The notes under the pieces were generated by a model that was not told the DNA's origin, searched no databases, and saw only the letters and a program-made list of their open reading frames with translations. Of a stretch of 64,000 nucleotides of DNA, positions 8,382 through 16,385 are shown piece by piece. The DNA is from Ruminococcaceae bacterium UBA6353 (GTDB lineage: Bacteria; Bacillota; Clostridia; Oscillospirales; Acutalibacteraceae), in assembly GCA_002437905.1 (NCBI GenBank), contig DJRT01000002.1:62001-126000 (forward strand), in the 5' to 3' direction. Made by a program: the position numbers and the translations under genes. Position 1 is the first letter of the stretch. Each line of letters begins with the position of its first letter.

Positions 8382-9863
8382 TTACACGATAATGCAAATC
8401 AGGCCGTTGCATCCCTCGTTGATAATGCGCTCTACCGTTTCTTTCAGCTTTTGGCGGGCATCCTCCGGCATATGATAGAGCTTGTTATGCAGCCCCTCGT
8501 TGACAAGGCCATAGAGGGAGGTGCCAAAGATGTTCGACTCCCAGATCTTTGCCGGATCCTCCTCAAACTGGCTGAGAAGGTAATTGACCAGGTCTTCGCT
8601 TTGCCGCTCTGAACCAACGATGGGACAAACCTCGGTGGTGATCTGTGCGCGCATCATGTGAATGGATGGTGCGGCCGCTTTCAGGCGTACACCGTACCGG
8701 CCGCTCTGCCGGATGATCTCCGGCTCCTCCAGCGTCATTTCCTCCATATCCGGCATCACAATGCCATAGCCGGTTGCTTCCACCTGCTCCATTGCCGAAC
8801 GAAGCTTATCGTATTTTTTGCAGGTGGCAGCCATCTGCAGCATACTGCTCATCAGGGCACCCTCATCCGCAATTTCCAGGCCGGTCGCCTCGCCGAGGAT
8901 CTGATAAAACAGCTCCGGCTGCAGGGCGGTGGTGATGGTTGCCGTGCCGTGACCGAGGTCGATGCTCTCCAAGGCGGTCATATCCACATAATCACACTGA
9001 CGCAGGTCGGCAGCCAATGTGGCAGCATCACTGACGCGCTCGGCTCTGCGGGCAGCCGCCAGAACGGCATCTGTCACGGCGGCGCGTACCGGGTGCTTTT
9101 TATCCAGGCGCATCAGCCAGCGCGGCAGAATAACCCCAACCTGCTGCAGCGGAAACTGTGACAGCAGCGCCTCCAGCATCTGCAGGATCTCTTGCTCCGT
9201 CATATCCCGGCAGTTGACCGGCAGAACCGGCACGCCGTACTTTTCGGATAATTCCGCTGCCAGCTGCCGCGCCGATGGAGCCGAGGGATCCACGGTGTTC
9301 AAAAGCACCGTAAACGGCTTGTGGATCGCCTGCAGCTCACGCACCACGCGCTCCTCCGCCTCGGCATATTCCTCGCGCGGAATATCGGTAATGCTGCCAT
9401 CGGTGGTGATGACCAGCCCGACCGTGGAATGGTCATTGATCACCCGACGGGTTCCTTCTTCCGCCGCCATATTAAAGGGGACTTCTTCATCATACCACGG
9501 TGTCTTGACCATGCGCGGCTGCTCATTTTCAATGTACCCCAGCGCCGACGGAACGATGTACCCAACACAGTCAATCAGCCGCACACGCATATTGGCGACG
9601 CCGTCCAGGGACACCTCAGCTGCCTGCTCCGGAATAAACTTCGGTTCGGTGGTCATGATCGTGCGCCCGGCCGAGGACTGCGGCAGCTCATCGTTCGCAC
9701 GCTCCCGGCGGTGCGTATCCGTCATATGCGGGATGACCAGAGTATCCATAAAGCGCTTGATAAAGGTGGATTTTCCCGTACGCACCGGTCCAACCACGCC
9801 AAGGTAAATATCGCCGCCGGTGCGCGCTGCGATATCCTGGTACAAAGTATTCGTTGCTTCCAT
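8382..9863 (-). CDS. spoIVA: Stage IV sporulation protein A, coat morphogenetic ATPase
   Basis: SpoIVA polymerises by ATP hydrolysis on the outer forespore membrane and forms the base on which the coat is built; SpoVM recruits it. The 493-residue length is standard. Walker A is GPVRTGKSTF near residue 24, followed by the DELPQSSAGRTIMTTEPKF switch-like region and the NTVDPS nucleotide-specificity region. The C-terminus ends GCNGLICIIV, matching the conserved hydrophobic tail. GGAGGAAACAGGT precedes the ATG. Only 16 bases separate it from the LytM gene, so spoIVA, the LytM gene and spoIVFB probably form one mother-cell operon. Confidence 0.97.
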   Translation of the reverse strand: MEATNTLYQDIAARTGGDIYLGVVGPVRTGKSTFIKRFMDTLVIPHMTDTHRRERANDELPQSSAGRTIMTTEPKFIPEQAAEVSLDGVANMRVRLIDCVGYIVPSALGYIENEQPRMVKTPWYDEEVPFNMAAEEGTRRVINDHSTVGLVITTDGSITDIPREEYAEAEERVVRELQAIHKPFTVLLNTVDPSAPSARQLAAELSEKYGVPVLPVNCRDMTEQEILQMLEALLSQFPLQQVGVILPRWLMRLDKKHPVRAAVTDAVLAAARRAERVSDAATLAADLRQCDYVDMTALESIDLGHGTATITTALQPELFYQILGEATGLEIADEGALMSSMLQMAATCKKYDKLRSAMEQVEATGYGIVMPDMEEMTLEEPEIIRQSGRYGVRLKAAAPSIHMMRAQITTEVCPIVGSERQSEDLVNYLLSQFEEDPAKIWESNIFGTSLYGLVNEGLHNKLYHMPEDARQKLKETVERIINEGCNGLICIIV

Positions 9864-9901
9864 ACCTGTTTCCTCCGCTCGTTCATCGTTGCCTGTTTGT
9901 A

Positions 9902-9933
9902 TATGCCTATGAGCCTTGGACAGCAGTTATGAC
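9902..9933 (-). promoter_or_regulatory. Candidate sigma-E promoter of spoIVA
   Basis: On the minus strand, GTCATAAC (from 9933) is followed after 14 bases by CATAGGCATA (9911-9902). CATA and spacing fit sigma-E, but the rest of the -10 departs from consensus. The same -10 sequence, CATARGCATA, occurs at the same distance from a -35-like element before sipL, which raises confidence in both. Confidence 0.45.
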
Positions 9934-9971
9934 AAAATTTCAGCGGTATCCGCTGCAAACGGATACCGCTG
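9933..9971 (-). terminator. Hairpin terminator after potD
   Basis: A 12-base perfect inverted repeat (CAGCGGTATCCG, arms 9941-9952 and 9960-9971) lies just after the potD stop. On the minus strand it is followed by AAATTTTG, a weak T-run. It may also protect the spoIVA promoter from potD read-through. Confidence 0.65.
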
Positions 9972-9987
9972 TTCGGTTGGATATGAT

Positions 9988-11091
9988 TTAAGAGGGGAAC
10001 GGCCACCAGCGTGGCCGGTTGCGCAGACACTTCAGCTTGATCCAAAGGTTTTTCTGGAGCTTCTGGGTCTCGTTATCCAGAGTGATGAACACCTCCGTGT
10101 TTTCCAGCACCTCGGCCGACGGATAAAACATCGGGTTGCCGGAAACCTCCTCGTCCAGCTCCAAAAGCGCCTCGGTGTGCGGGGTGGAATAGCAGATATA
10201 TTCCGCATTGGCCGTGGCCACATCGGTGCGGCACATAAAATTGATATACTGTTCCGCCTCTTTCTGGTGCTTGCTATTGGCCAGCACACACATGGCGTCC
10301 ACAAACAGATTGGTTCCCTGCTGCGGCACAAAATAGCCAATGTCCTCGTTTCCGTCATCACCGGTGATCATGTTGGCGCCGTCACCGGAATAGTACGGGG
10401 CAAGCCACCCCTCTTCATTGGTCATTTTCTGGAACACCTGATCCATGAAATAGCCCTGTACCAGCGGCTTCTGTTCTGCCAGCGCTTCGTACGCAGCCTG
10501 CCATTCTGCCGGATTGGTGGTATTCATGGAATATCCCAGCTTTTTCAGCGCAATGGCAAAGGAATCACGGGCATTGTCGAACATATAGATCTTGCCCTTG
10601 TACTTTTCATTCCACAGGATGTCCCATCCCTGCGCAAGATCGGCCTCATCCACATATTTTTTGTTGTAGAAGATGCCGACGGTCCCCCAGGTATACGGCA
10701 CAGAATATTCATTGTGCGGATCGTATTCCAGATTACGATAAACCTCGTCAATGTATTGATAATTCGGGATGTTGTCAAAATTCAGCTTTGCCAGCATTCC
10801 CTCCTGGATCATCTTGCCGATCATGTAATCCGAGGGGATCACCACATCGTATTCTGCCGCACCGCTTTCCAGCAGCGTATACATGGTCTCATTGCTCTCA
10901 TAGGTCTTATAATTGATCCGTATACCGGTCTCTTCGGTGAACAGGGCGTTAACATCCAGCACTTCATCGTCGATATACTCGCCCCAGTTGAATACATTCA
11001 GTGTAACAGTGCTGCCGACCGAGGCTCCACGGCATCCGCCGAGCAGGCTGACCAGCAGGCAAAGCACCATTAACCAGGCTGCTTTTTTCAA
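9988..11091 (-). CDS. potD: Spermidine/putrescine-binding lipoprotein PotD
   Basis: The 367-residue substrate-binding component of a polyamine ABC importer. It starts with a lipoprotein signal (KKAAWLMVLCLLVSLLGGC), so it is anchored outside the membrane by a lipidated Cys. The mature part opens TLNVFNWGEYIDDEVLD, highly typical of PotD/PotF. The start is TTG 11091: AAGGAGAT sits 7 bases upstream and the signal peptide begins there; the in-frame ATG at 11148 would add a basic extension within potC. It is the last gene of potABCD, 4 bases after potC, and ends before a hairpin. Confidence 0.95.
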   Translation of the reverse strand: MKKAAWLMVLCLLVSLLGGCRGASVGSTVTLNVFNWGEYIDDEVLDVNALFTEETGIRINYKTYESNETMYTLLESGAAEYDVVIPSDYMIGKMIQEGMLAKLNFDNIPNYQYIDEVYRNLEYDPHNEYSVPYTWGTVGIFYNKKYVDEADLAQGWDILWNEKYKGKIYMFDNARDSFAIALKKLGYSMNTTNPAEWQAAYEALAEQKPLVQGYFMDQVFQKMTNEEGWLAPYYSGDGANMITGDDGNEDIGYFVPQQGTNLFVDAMCVLANSKHQKEAEQYINFMCRTDVATANAEYICYSTPHTEALLELDEEVSGNPMFYPSAEVLENTEVFITLDNETQKLQKNLWIKLKCLRNRPRWWPFPS

Positions 11092-11095
11092 CGCC

Positions 11096-11896
11096 CTATC
11101 TCCTTTCCTTCTGCTTGCGGAGATCCCGCACCTGGCAGATATTGACAATCAGCAGCAAAAGCAGCACTGAGCCAAACATCAGCGTGGAAAGGGCATTGAT
11201 CTCCGGGGTGATCGGTTTTTTGGTCATGGAATAAATGGTTACGGACAGATTTTGCGCCGTAGAGCCGGAATTGAAATAGCTGATCACAAAATCATCCAGC
11301 GACATGGTAAAGGCCATCAGGGCGCCGGTAACAATGCCGGGCATGATCTCCGGCAAAACCACCTTGAAGAAAGCCGGCAGCGGGTGGCAGCCGAGATCCA
11401 GCGCCGCCTCGTACATATGCTTATTCATCTGCCGCAGCTTCGGCATGACCTGCAGCACCACATATGGGATGCAGAAAGTGATATGGGCCAGCAGAAGCGT
11501 CAGGAAGCCCGGCTGCAGCAGCCCGGTCAGACGGTAAAAGGCGACAAACATCAGCATCATGGAAATACCGGTTACGATCTCCGGATTTACCATGGGAATA
11601 TTATTCACTGCCAGCAGTTGCTGACGCAAACGGCCGTTCATGCTGTAAATGCCCACAGCCGCCATGGTGCCGATAACCGTGGCCACGATAGCCGCAAGCA
11701 CGGCAATCTCCAGCGTGATCCAAAGAGAGTCCAGGATCAGCTCGTCATGGAAAAGAGCTTCGTACCAATCCAGTGTAAAGCCGCCCCACTTAACACGGTT
11801 TTTGGAGTCGTTAAAGGAATACACGATCAGCACAACGATCGGACTGTACAAAAACAGGAAGATCAGTGCGTTATAGATACGGGATAAAGTTTTCAT
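11096..11896 (-). CDS. potC: Polyamine ABC transporter permease PotC
   Basis: A 266-residue permease with six predicted transmembrane segments. The N-terminus (IYNALIFLFLYSPIVVLIVYSFNDSKN) is characteristic of PotC, and the ATPase-coupling loop contains EAALDLGCHPLPAFFKVVLPEIMPGI (the EAA motif). The gene overlaps potB by 4 bases. It forms the import channel with PotB. Confidence 0.95.
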   Translation of the reverse strand: MKTLSRIYNALIFLFLYSPIVVLIVYSFNDSKNRVKWGGFTLDWYEALFHDELILDSLWITLEIAVLAAIVATVIGTMAAVGIYSMNGRLRQQLLAVNNIPMVNPEIVTGISMMLMFVAFYRLTGLLQPGFLTLLLAHITFCIPYVVLQVMPKLRQMNKHMYEAALDLGCHPLPAFFKVVLPEIMPGIVTGALMAFTMSLDDFVISYFNSGSTAQNLSVTIYSMTKKPITPEINALSTLMFGSVLLLLLIVNICQVRDLRKQKERR

Positions 11897-12708
11897 GCCA
11901 TCATCCCCTCCAGCTCATCATCGCCATTATCCACCCGGCGCATGACCGACATACACAGCAGCATCAGCACCATCAGCACCAGCGACAGGGCGGCCCCGAC
12001 ATTATAGTTGCAGCCATCCCCCATGAACATGGTTTCAATCACATCGCCGATCATCATGTTCTTGCTGCCGCCGAGCAGCTTGGAAATGACAAAGGTACTG
12101 ACCGCCGGCACAAAGACCATGGTAACCCCGGAAACAATGCCCGGTGCGCTCAGCGGCAAAATGACCCGGCGCAGCACCTGCCAGCTGTTGCAGCCGAGAT
12201 CCTGTGCAGCCTCGATCACGCGGCCATCCAGCTTAGCCATAACAGAATACAGCGGCAGGATCATAAAGGGCAGGAAATTGTACACCATACCCAGCACAAT
12301 GGCGGCATCGGTATTGATCACATGCCAATGCAGGCCGAAAAGCCCCAGGAACTGATTGATCAGTCCCTGATCCTCCAGCAGAGTCATCCAGGCATAGGTG
12401 CGCAGCAGAAAATTCATCCACATCGGCAGCATCACGATCATCACCATGGTGCGCTGCATATGCTCACTGCGGCGGGAAATGCTGAACGCCACAGGGTACG
12501 CCAGAACCAGACAGATCACGGTGGCCAGCGCCCCCATCCAGATCGAATCAAGGTACGGGCCGCTGTACTGCCAAATATCCACAATGTTTTGCAGGGTGAA
12601 GGCGCCGTTTTCATCCGTGAAAGCAAACCACACCACGATGGCCATGGGGATCAAGGTGAATATCGCCATCCACAGGGCGAACGGCGTTGCGGCAGAACGG
12701 TTTTTCAT
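11893..12708 (-). CDS. potB: Polyamine ABC transporter permease PotB
   Basis: A 271-residue permease of the spermidine/putrescine system. It has an N-terminal membrane helix, then the PotB-like FTLQNIVDIW region, a bundle of helices and the EAA loop EAAQDLGCNSWQVLRRVILPLSAPG. It is coupled on both sides by ATGA overlaps, with potA upstream and potC downstream. Confidence 0.95.
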   Translation of the reverse strand: MKNRSAATPFALWMAIFTLIPMAIVVWFAFTDENGAFTLQNIVDIWQYSGPYLDSIWMGALATVICLVLAYPVAFSISRRSEHMQRTMVMIVMLPMWMNFLLRTYAWMTLLEDQGLINQFLGLFGLHWHVINTDAAIVLGMVYNFLPFMILPLYSVMAKLDGRVIEAAQDLGCNSWQVLRRVILPLSAPGIVSGVTMVFVPAVSTFVISKLLGGSKNMMIGDVIETMFMGDGCNYNVGAALSLVLMVLMLLCMSVMRRVDNGDDELEGMMA

Positions 12709-13853
12709 TCCTCTGCCTCCCCCGTCTCCTCGGCGGTCATATCGACCTCCGGATCCGCCAGCTCGTCAAACTCCTCAGAATAGGAGCTGTAATCGCCGAA
12801 CATACCGGAATACGCCGATTTCTTCATGATGTGGATATCCTCCGGGTTCAGCACAATGCCGATCTCTGTGCCGACAGGATAATAGTCGGTGGTTTGGATC
12901 AGCCATTTGAACCCCTTGAAATCCACGATCGTTTCATAGTGCACACCCTTGAAGGTGACAGCGGAAACAATACCGGTCAGATCGCCCTTGACCGGCTCAA
13001 CGATATCAATATCCTCCGGGCGGATAACCACATCCACCGGCTCCATCGGCGCAAAGCCGGCGTCCAGGCAGCTGAATTTGCGGCCAAAAAACTCCACAAG
13101 ATAGTCCTTGTGCATCACGCCGTCCAGAATATTGCTTTCCCCAATGAAATCCGCCACAAAGGCATTTTTCGGCTCATTGTAAATATCCTGCGGTGTGCCA
13201 ATCTGCTGGATCTCGCCATTATCCATCACCACAACGGTATCGGACATGGAGAGTGCCTCCTCCTGATCGTGGGTAACATAGATAAAACTGATGCCCAGAC
13301 TCTTCTGGATGTTTTTCAGCTCACTCTGCATATCCTTGCGCAGCTTCAGATCCAGCGCCGCCAGCGGCTCGTCCAGCAGCAGCACCTTGGGGTTATTGGC
13401 CAGTGCGCGCGCGATAGCCACACGCTGCTGCTGTCCGCCGGAAAGGGTGGAAACAGCACGCTTCTCAAAGCCGACCAGGTTGACCAGCTTCAGCATACGG
13501 GAGACGGTCTCGCGGATCTCGGCGCTGCTCTTTTTCTGCACGCGCATACCGAAGGCGACATTCTCATATACATTCAGATGTGGAAACAAGGCGTATCGCT
13601 GAAAGATGGTATTGACGCTGCGCTTGTAGGCCGGCAGGTCATTGACGCGCTTTCCGTCAAAAAAAACATCGCCGCTATTCGGCGTTACAAAGCCGCCGAT
13701 GATCCGCAGCGTTGTCGTCTTTCCGCAGCCGGATGGCCCCAGAAGGGTGACAAACTCGCCGTCGGATATGCTTAAATTGAGGTTTTTAAGCACCGGCTCC
13801 CCGTCGAAAGCAATGGCAATGTTTTTCAGTTCGATAATTTTGTTTTGACTCAT
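12705..13853 (-). CDS. potA: Polyamine ABC transporter ATPase PotA
   Basis: The 382-residue ATPase of the polyamine importer. It shows Walker A GPSGCGKTT, signature [15 protein letters not shown], Walker B LLLDEPLAALD and the H-loop VTHDQEEAL, followed by a C-terminal TOBE regulatory domain (from about residue 235) and an acidic tail. The start is ATG 13853, 7 bases after AAAGGGGG. An in-frame GTG at 13946 would add 31 residues rich in Arg and Ala that are not part of the family. The ribosome binding site lies in an inverted repeat (see the leader entry). It is the first gene of potABCD. Confidence 0.95.
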   Translation of the reverse strand: MSQNKIIELKNIAIAFDGEPVLKNLNLSISDGEFVTLLGPSGCGKTTTLRIIGGFVTPNSGDVFFDGKRVNDLPAYKRSVNTIFQRYALFPHLNVYENVAFGMRVQKKSSAEIRETVSRMLKLVNLVGFEKRAVSTLSGGQQQRVAIARALANNPKVLLLDEPLAALDLKLRKDMQSELKNIQKSLGISFIYVTHDQEEALSMSDTVVVMDNGEIQQIGTPQDIYNEPKNAFVADFIGESNILDGVMHKDYLVEFFGRKFSCLDAGFAPMEPVDVVIRPEDIDIVEPVKGDLTGIVSAVTFKGVHYETIVDFKGFKWLIQTTDYYPVGTEIGIVLNPEDIHIMKKSAYSGMFGDYSSYSEEFDELADPEVDMTAEETGEAEE

Positions 13854-13866
13854 GGATAATGCATCC

Positions 13867-13938
13867 CCCTTTGCGGTAATAGGTTCCGCCGCCGAAACGG
13901 CGGGGCGCAGCCGCCTTGACAACGCCCTCCGCAAAGGG
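13867..13938 (-). promoter_or_regulatory. potA leader with an inverted repeat covering the ribosome binding site
   Basis: On the minus strand, CCCTTTGCGG (13938-13929) is perfectly complementary to CCGCAAAGGG (13876-13867), and the second copy contains the potA ribosome binding site. Between them is a smaller GC hairpin (CCGCCGTTTCGGCGG). Base pairing of the outer arms would block translation of potA. This could be a translational control element; no ligand-binding fold was recognised. Confidence 0.45.
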
Positions 13939-14045
13939 TTTTTCACAATCCGCCGGCAAAAAAGCGGGGACTGCGGCGCTGCTTGGTCGGTGCAAAAAAG
14001 ACATCGCTTAGATGCATTGCCCGAACAAATCGGACAACAGATAAC

Positions 14046-14074
14046 AATATAGTGTTTATTGCCGCAAATGTCAA
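14046..14074 (-). promoter_or_regulatory. Sigma-A promoter of potABCD
   Basis: On the minus strand, a perfect TTGACA (14074-14069) and TATATT (14051-14046) are 17 bases apart. The predicted start near 14039 leaves a leader of about 186 bases before potA, long enough for the regulatory structure described there. Confidence 0.8.
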
Positions 14075-14231
14075 TATATTTTTTGAAAAAACAGGAAAAA
14101 ACCGGATTTTTCTGCGATTTTTTATGAAAAAACTGCTTTTACAAGCACTTTATTGCAAAATCCCCCGCGTATTCTCTGAAATCCTACCAAATGCACCATT
14201 CAAACACAACTATTCAGCAGGAGGTATTTCT

Positions 14232-14963
14232 ATGGAAGAAAAGGCCCCTTCCGGCAGCATACAGGAAATGATCGAACGCTATAACCGGGAGCTGATGAAA
14301 ACCTACCGCAGCACGGCCAGCAGCACCGGTGGACAGAGCAACCGCAGCGGACAGCCGCCGGCCACACCGCCAAGCGACAGCTGGCTGGATGAGCGGTTTC
14401 CGGCACCAAATATCCAGCGGGACCGGCAGACGATCGCAGCACAGATGCAGGCAGCTGAACAGCCGCCGGCCGCCACCACCGATCCAACCTTCCCCTATCG
14501 GGATGAGGACCTGGAGGGGCAGCCCCCATTTCCGCAGGAGACAGCGGAGCAGCCACAGCAGCCCACAACGCCGGAGCAGCCATATGAGGGCTTTTTGCGG
14601 GTATATGTGTTTACAGCAAACAATGCAGAGCCCCTGCCAGGCGCGCGGGTAGTCGTTACCCGGCCGGAAAGCGGCACGGATGCCCTGTATGCGAATGTCA
14701 CGACGGATCGCGACGGGTTGACCCCTCTGCTGCCACTTCCTTCGGTGGATCCGAAACTGACGATGCAGCCGGATATTGCCAGCCCCTATGTGCTGTACGA
14801 TGTCCGTGTAACACTGCCGGGCTTTGTCACGACAATCTATGAAAGCATCCCTGTATATGGCGGCAACGGCGTTACCCAGCCGGCGGCCATGATACCCCTG
14901 CAAAACGGCGACGACCCGGATGTGCCTCGGATATTTCAATCCGGGGGTCCGGCCGATCTTTGA
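14232..14963 (+). CDS. Uncharacterised protein with Pro/Gln linker and carboxypeptidase-regulatory-like beta domain
   Basis: A 243-residue protein that I do not recognise by name. The N-terminal 35 residues are helical (SIQEMIERYNRELMKTYR), followed by a low-complexity Ser/Thr/Pro/Gln segment to about residue 120. The C-terminal half looks like a carboxypeptidase-regulatory or prealbumin-like beta sandwich: LRVYVFTANNAEPLPGARVVV, then TDRDGLTPLLPLP and YDVRVTLPGFVTTIYESIPVY. There is no signal peptide or membrane segment. AGGAGG precedes ATG 14232. It is 18 bases upstream of a SpoIID/peptidoglycan-binding gene and should be co-expressed with it. A scaffold or coat role is inferred only. Confidence 0.75.
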   Translation: MEEKAPSGSIQEMIERYNRELMKTYRSTASSTGGQSNRSGQPPATPPSDSWLDERFPAPNIQRDRQTIAAQMQAAEQPPAATTDPTFPYRDEDLEGQPPFPQETAEQPQQPTTPEQPYEGFLRVYVFTANNAEPLPGARVVVTRPESGTDALYANVTTDRDGLTPLLPLPSVDPKLTMQPDIASPYVLYDVRVTLPGFVTTIYESIPVYGGNGVTQPAAMIPLQNGDDPDVPRIFQSGGPADL

Positions 14964-14981
14964 GAAAGGCGGCAGCAGCCA

Positions 14982-16385
14982 ATGACCGGAATACCCTATA
15001 TCCCGAACACGATCACGGTGCACCTCGGAGCACCAAGCTCCAATGCAGAAAATGTCTATGTATCCTTTCCGGATTACATCAAAAATGTGGCCTCCAGCGA
15101 AATCTATCCCACCTGGCCGGAGGCGGCGCTGCGCGCCAATATCTACGCACAGATCTCCTTTGCCCTGAACCGCTACTATACGGAATGGTACCGCAGCCAG
15201 GGATATGATTTTGACATCACCAATTCCACCCGCTACGACCAGTCCTATGTGCCGGGACGGGATATCTATGATTCCATCAGCCGCATTGTGGACGAGATAT
15301 TCAACTCCTATGTGGTGATGGGAGAGAACATTGAGCCATATTTTACGCAATACTGCAACGGTACCACCACCACCTGCAACGGGCTTAGCCAGTGGGGCAC
15401 GGTCGCCCTGGCGGAGGAGGGACTTGGCGCATATGATATTCTGACCCGCTATTACGGAAATGACATCAATATCGTAACCGACGCCCCGATCCGCAACGGT
15501 CTGCCCTCCTACCCCGGTTCGCCGCTGAGTGAGGGGGACTTCGGCACGCCGGTGCAGCAAAAGCAGATACAGCTGAACCGCATTTCCGTGAACTATCCCA
15601 GCATCCCGAAAATTCGACCGACCAACGGATACTTTGATACCACCACAACCGATGCCGTCAAGGCTTTCCAGCGGATCTTTGACCTGACGCAGGACGGCAT
15701 CATCGGCCCTGCAACCTGGAACCGCATTTCCTATATCTACAATGCCGTCAAAAGACTTGGTGAGCTGGATTCGGAGGGCATTTCCATCGAGGAGCTTCCA
15801 CAGGAATTTGAAACAGCCATCGGCCCCGGTGATACCGGCAGCTCTGTGCAGGTGGTGCAATACTATCTGAATGTGATCGCCGCCTATTACGATACCATCC
15901 CCCGCACCGGCTCAACCGGTATCTATGACGAAGCGACCGAGCAATCTGTGCGCGCCTATCAGCAGACCTTCGGGCTGGTGGAGGATGGCCTTGTGGGGCC
16001 GCTGACCTGGCGCTCAATCTATGAAACCTACGAAAGCATTGTCAATTCCACCGAACTGATTGAAGGGGGCGTGCGCCCTTACCCCGGCGAAGAACTGCGT
16101 ATGGGGTCACAGGGGGATGATGTTGCGACGATACAGGAGTATCTTGCCTATATTGCGACGGTTTATCCGGATATTCCGGCCCCCTCGGTTACCGGTGTTT
16201 ACGGGCAGGAAACCTCCAATGCGGTTGAAGCCTTTCAGCGCCTGTTCGGTATACCGGAGTCCGGCGTGGTGGGCGTGCTGACATGGGATACCATCGCTTC
16301 CACATACGCCAGCATCCGTTCCGGCAATGCAAAGCAGCCGGGACAATATCCGGGCTTTGTTTTATCAGAGGAGGGCGAGGCATGA
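14982..16385 (+). CDS. SpoIID-like lytic transglycosylase domain plus three peptidoglycan-binding repeats
   Basis: A 467-residue protein. Residues about 10-170 resemble the SpoIID/LytB domain: DYIKNVASSEIYPTWPEAAL places a conserved Glu at residue 40, the catalytic position in SpoIID, and GLSQWGTVALAEEGLGAYDI matches the G-x-SQ-GA region that precedes ILxxYYG. Three PG_binding_1 domains follow at about 190-258, 285-355 and 373-443, each ending in a GxxGPxTW or similar motif. It lacks a signal peptide, unlike SpoIID, so it either acts in the mother cell cytoplasm/coat or leaves by an unusual route. It overlaps the next gene by 4 bases. Often labelled spore cortex-lytic or peptidoglycan-binding protein. 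Confidence 0.82.
   Translation: MTGIPYIPNTITVHLGAPSSNAENVYVSFPDYIKNVASSEIYPTWPEAALRANIYAQISFALNRYYTEWYRSQGYDFDITNSTRYDQSYVPGRDIYDSISRIVDEIFNSYVVMGENIEPYFTQYCNGTTTTCNGLSQWGTVALAEEGLGAYDILTRYYGNDINIVTDAPIRNGLPSYPGSPLSEGDFGTPVQQKQIQLNRISVNYPSIPKIRPTNGYFDTTTTDAVKAFQRIFDLTQDGIIGPATWNRISYIYNAVKRLGELDSEGISIEELPQEFETAIGPGDTGSSVQVVQYYLNVIAAYYDTIPRTGSTGIYDEATEQSVRAYQQTFGLVEDGLVGPLTWRSIYETYESIVNSTELIEGGVRPYPGEELRMGSQGDDVATIQEYLAYIATVYPDIPAPSVTGVYGQETSNAVEAFQRLFGIPESGVVGVLTWDTIASTYASIRSGNAKQPGQYPGFVLSEEGEA

Larger units (their letters stand above)
13854..14231. other. Divergent intergenic region between potA and the peptidoglycan module
   Basis: A 378-base stretch without a supported gene. The half next to potA is GC-rich and holds the structured potA leader. 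The half next to 14232 is very A/T rich (about 14075-14160) with several runs of A and T. The potABCD promoter is in the middle. No convincing promoter for the plus-strand module was found; none of the sigma-E, -G, -F or -K patterns fitted at a sensible distance. Confidence 0.6.

Noticed and set aside
13854..14040. Known riboswitch class in the potA leader
   Set aside because: None of the conserved cores I know (for example TPP, SAM, lysine, purine, guanidine) is present; only the inverted repeat is supported.
14214..15860. 548-codon minus-strand open frame across the peptidoglycan module
   Set aside because: Antisense to two well-supported genes with real domain content; its product shows no known motif.
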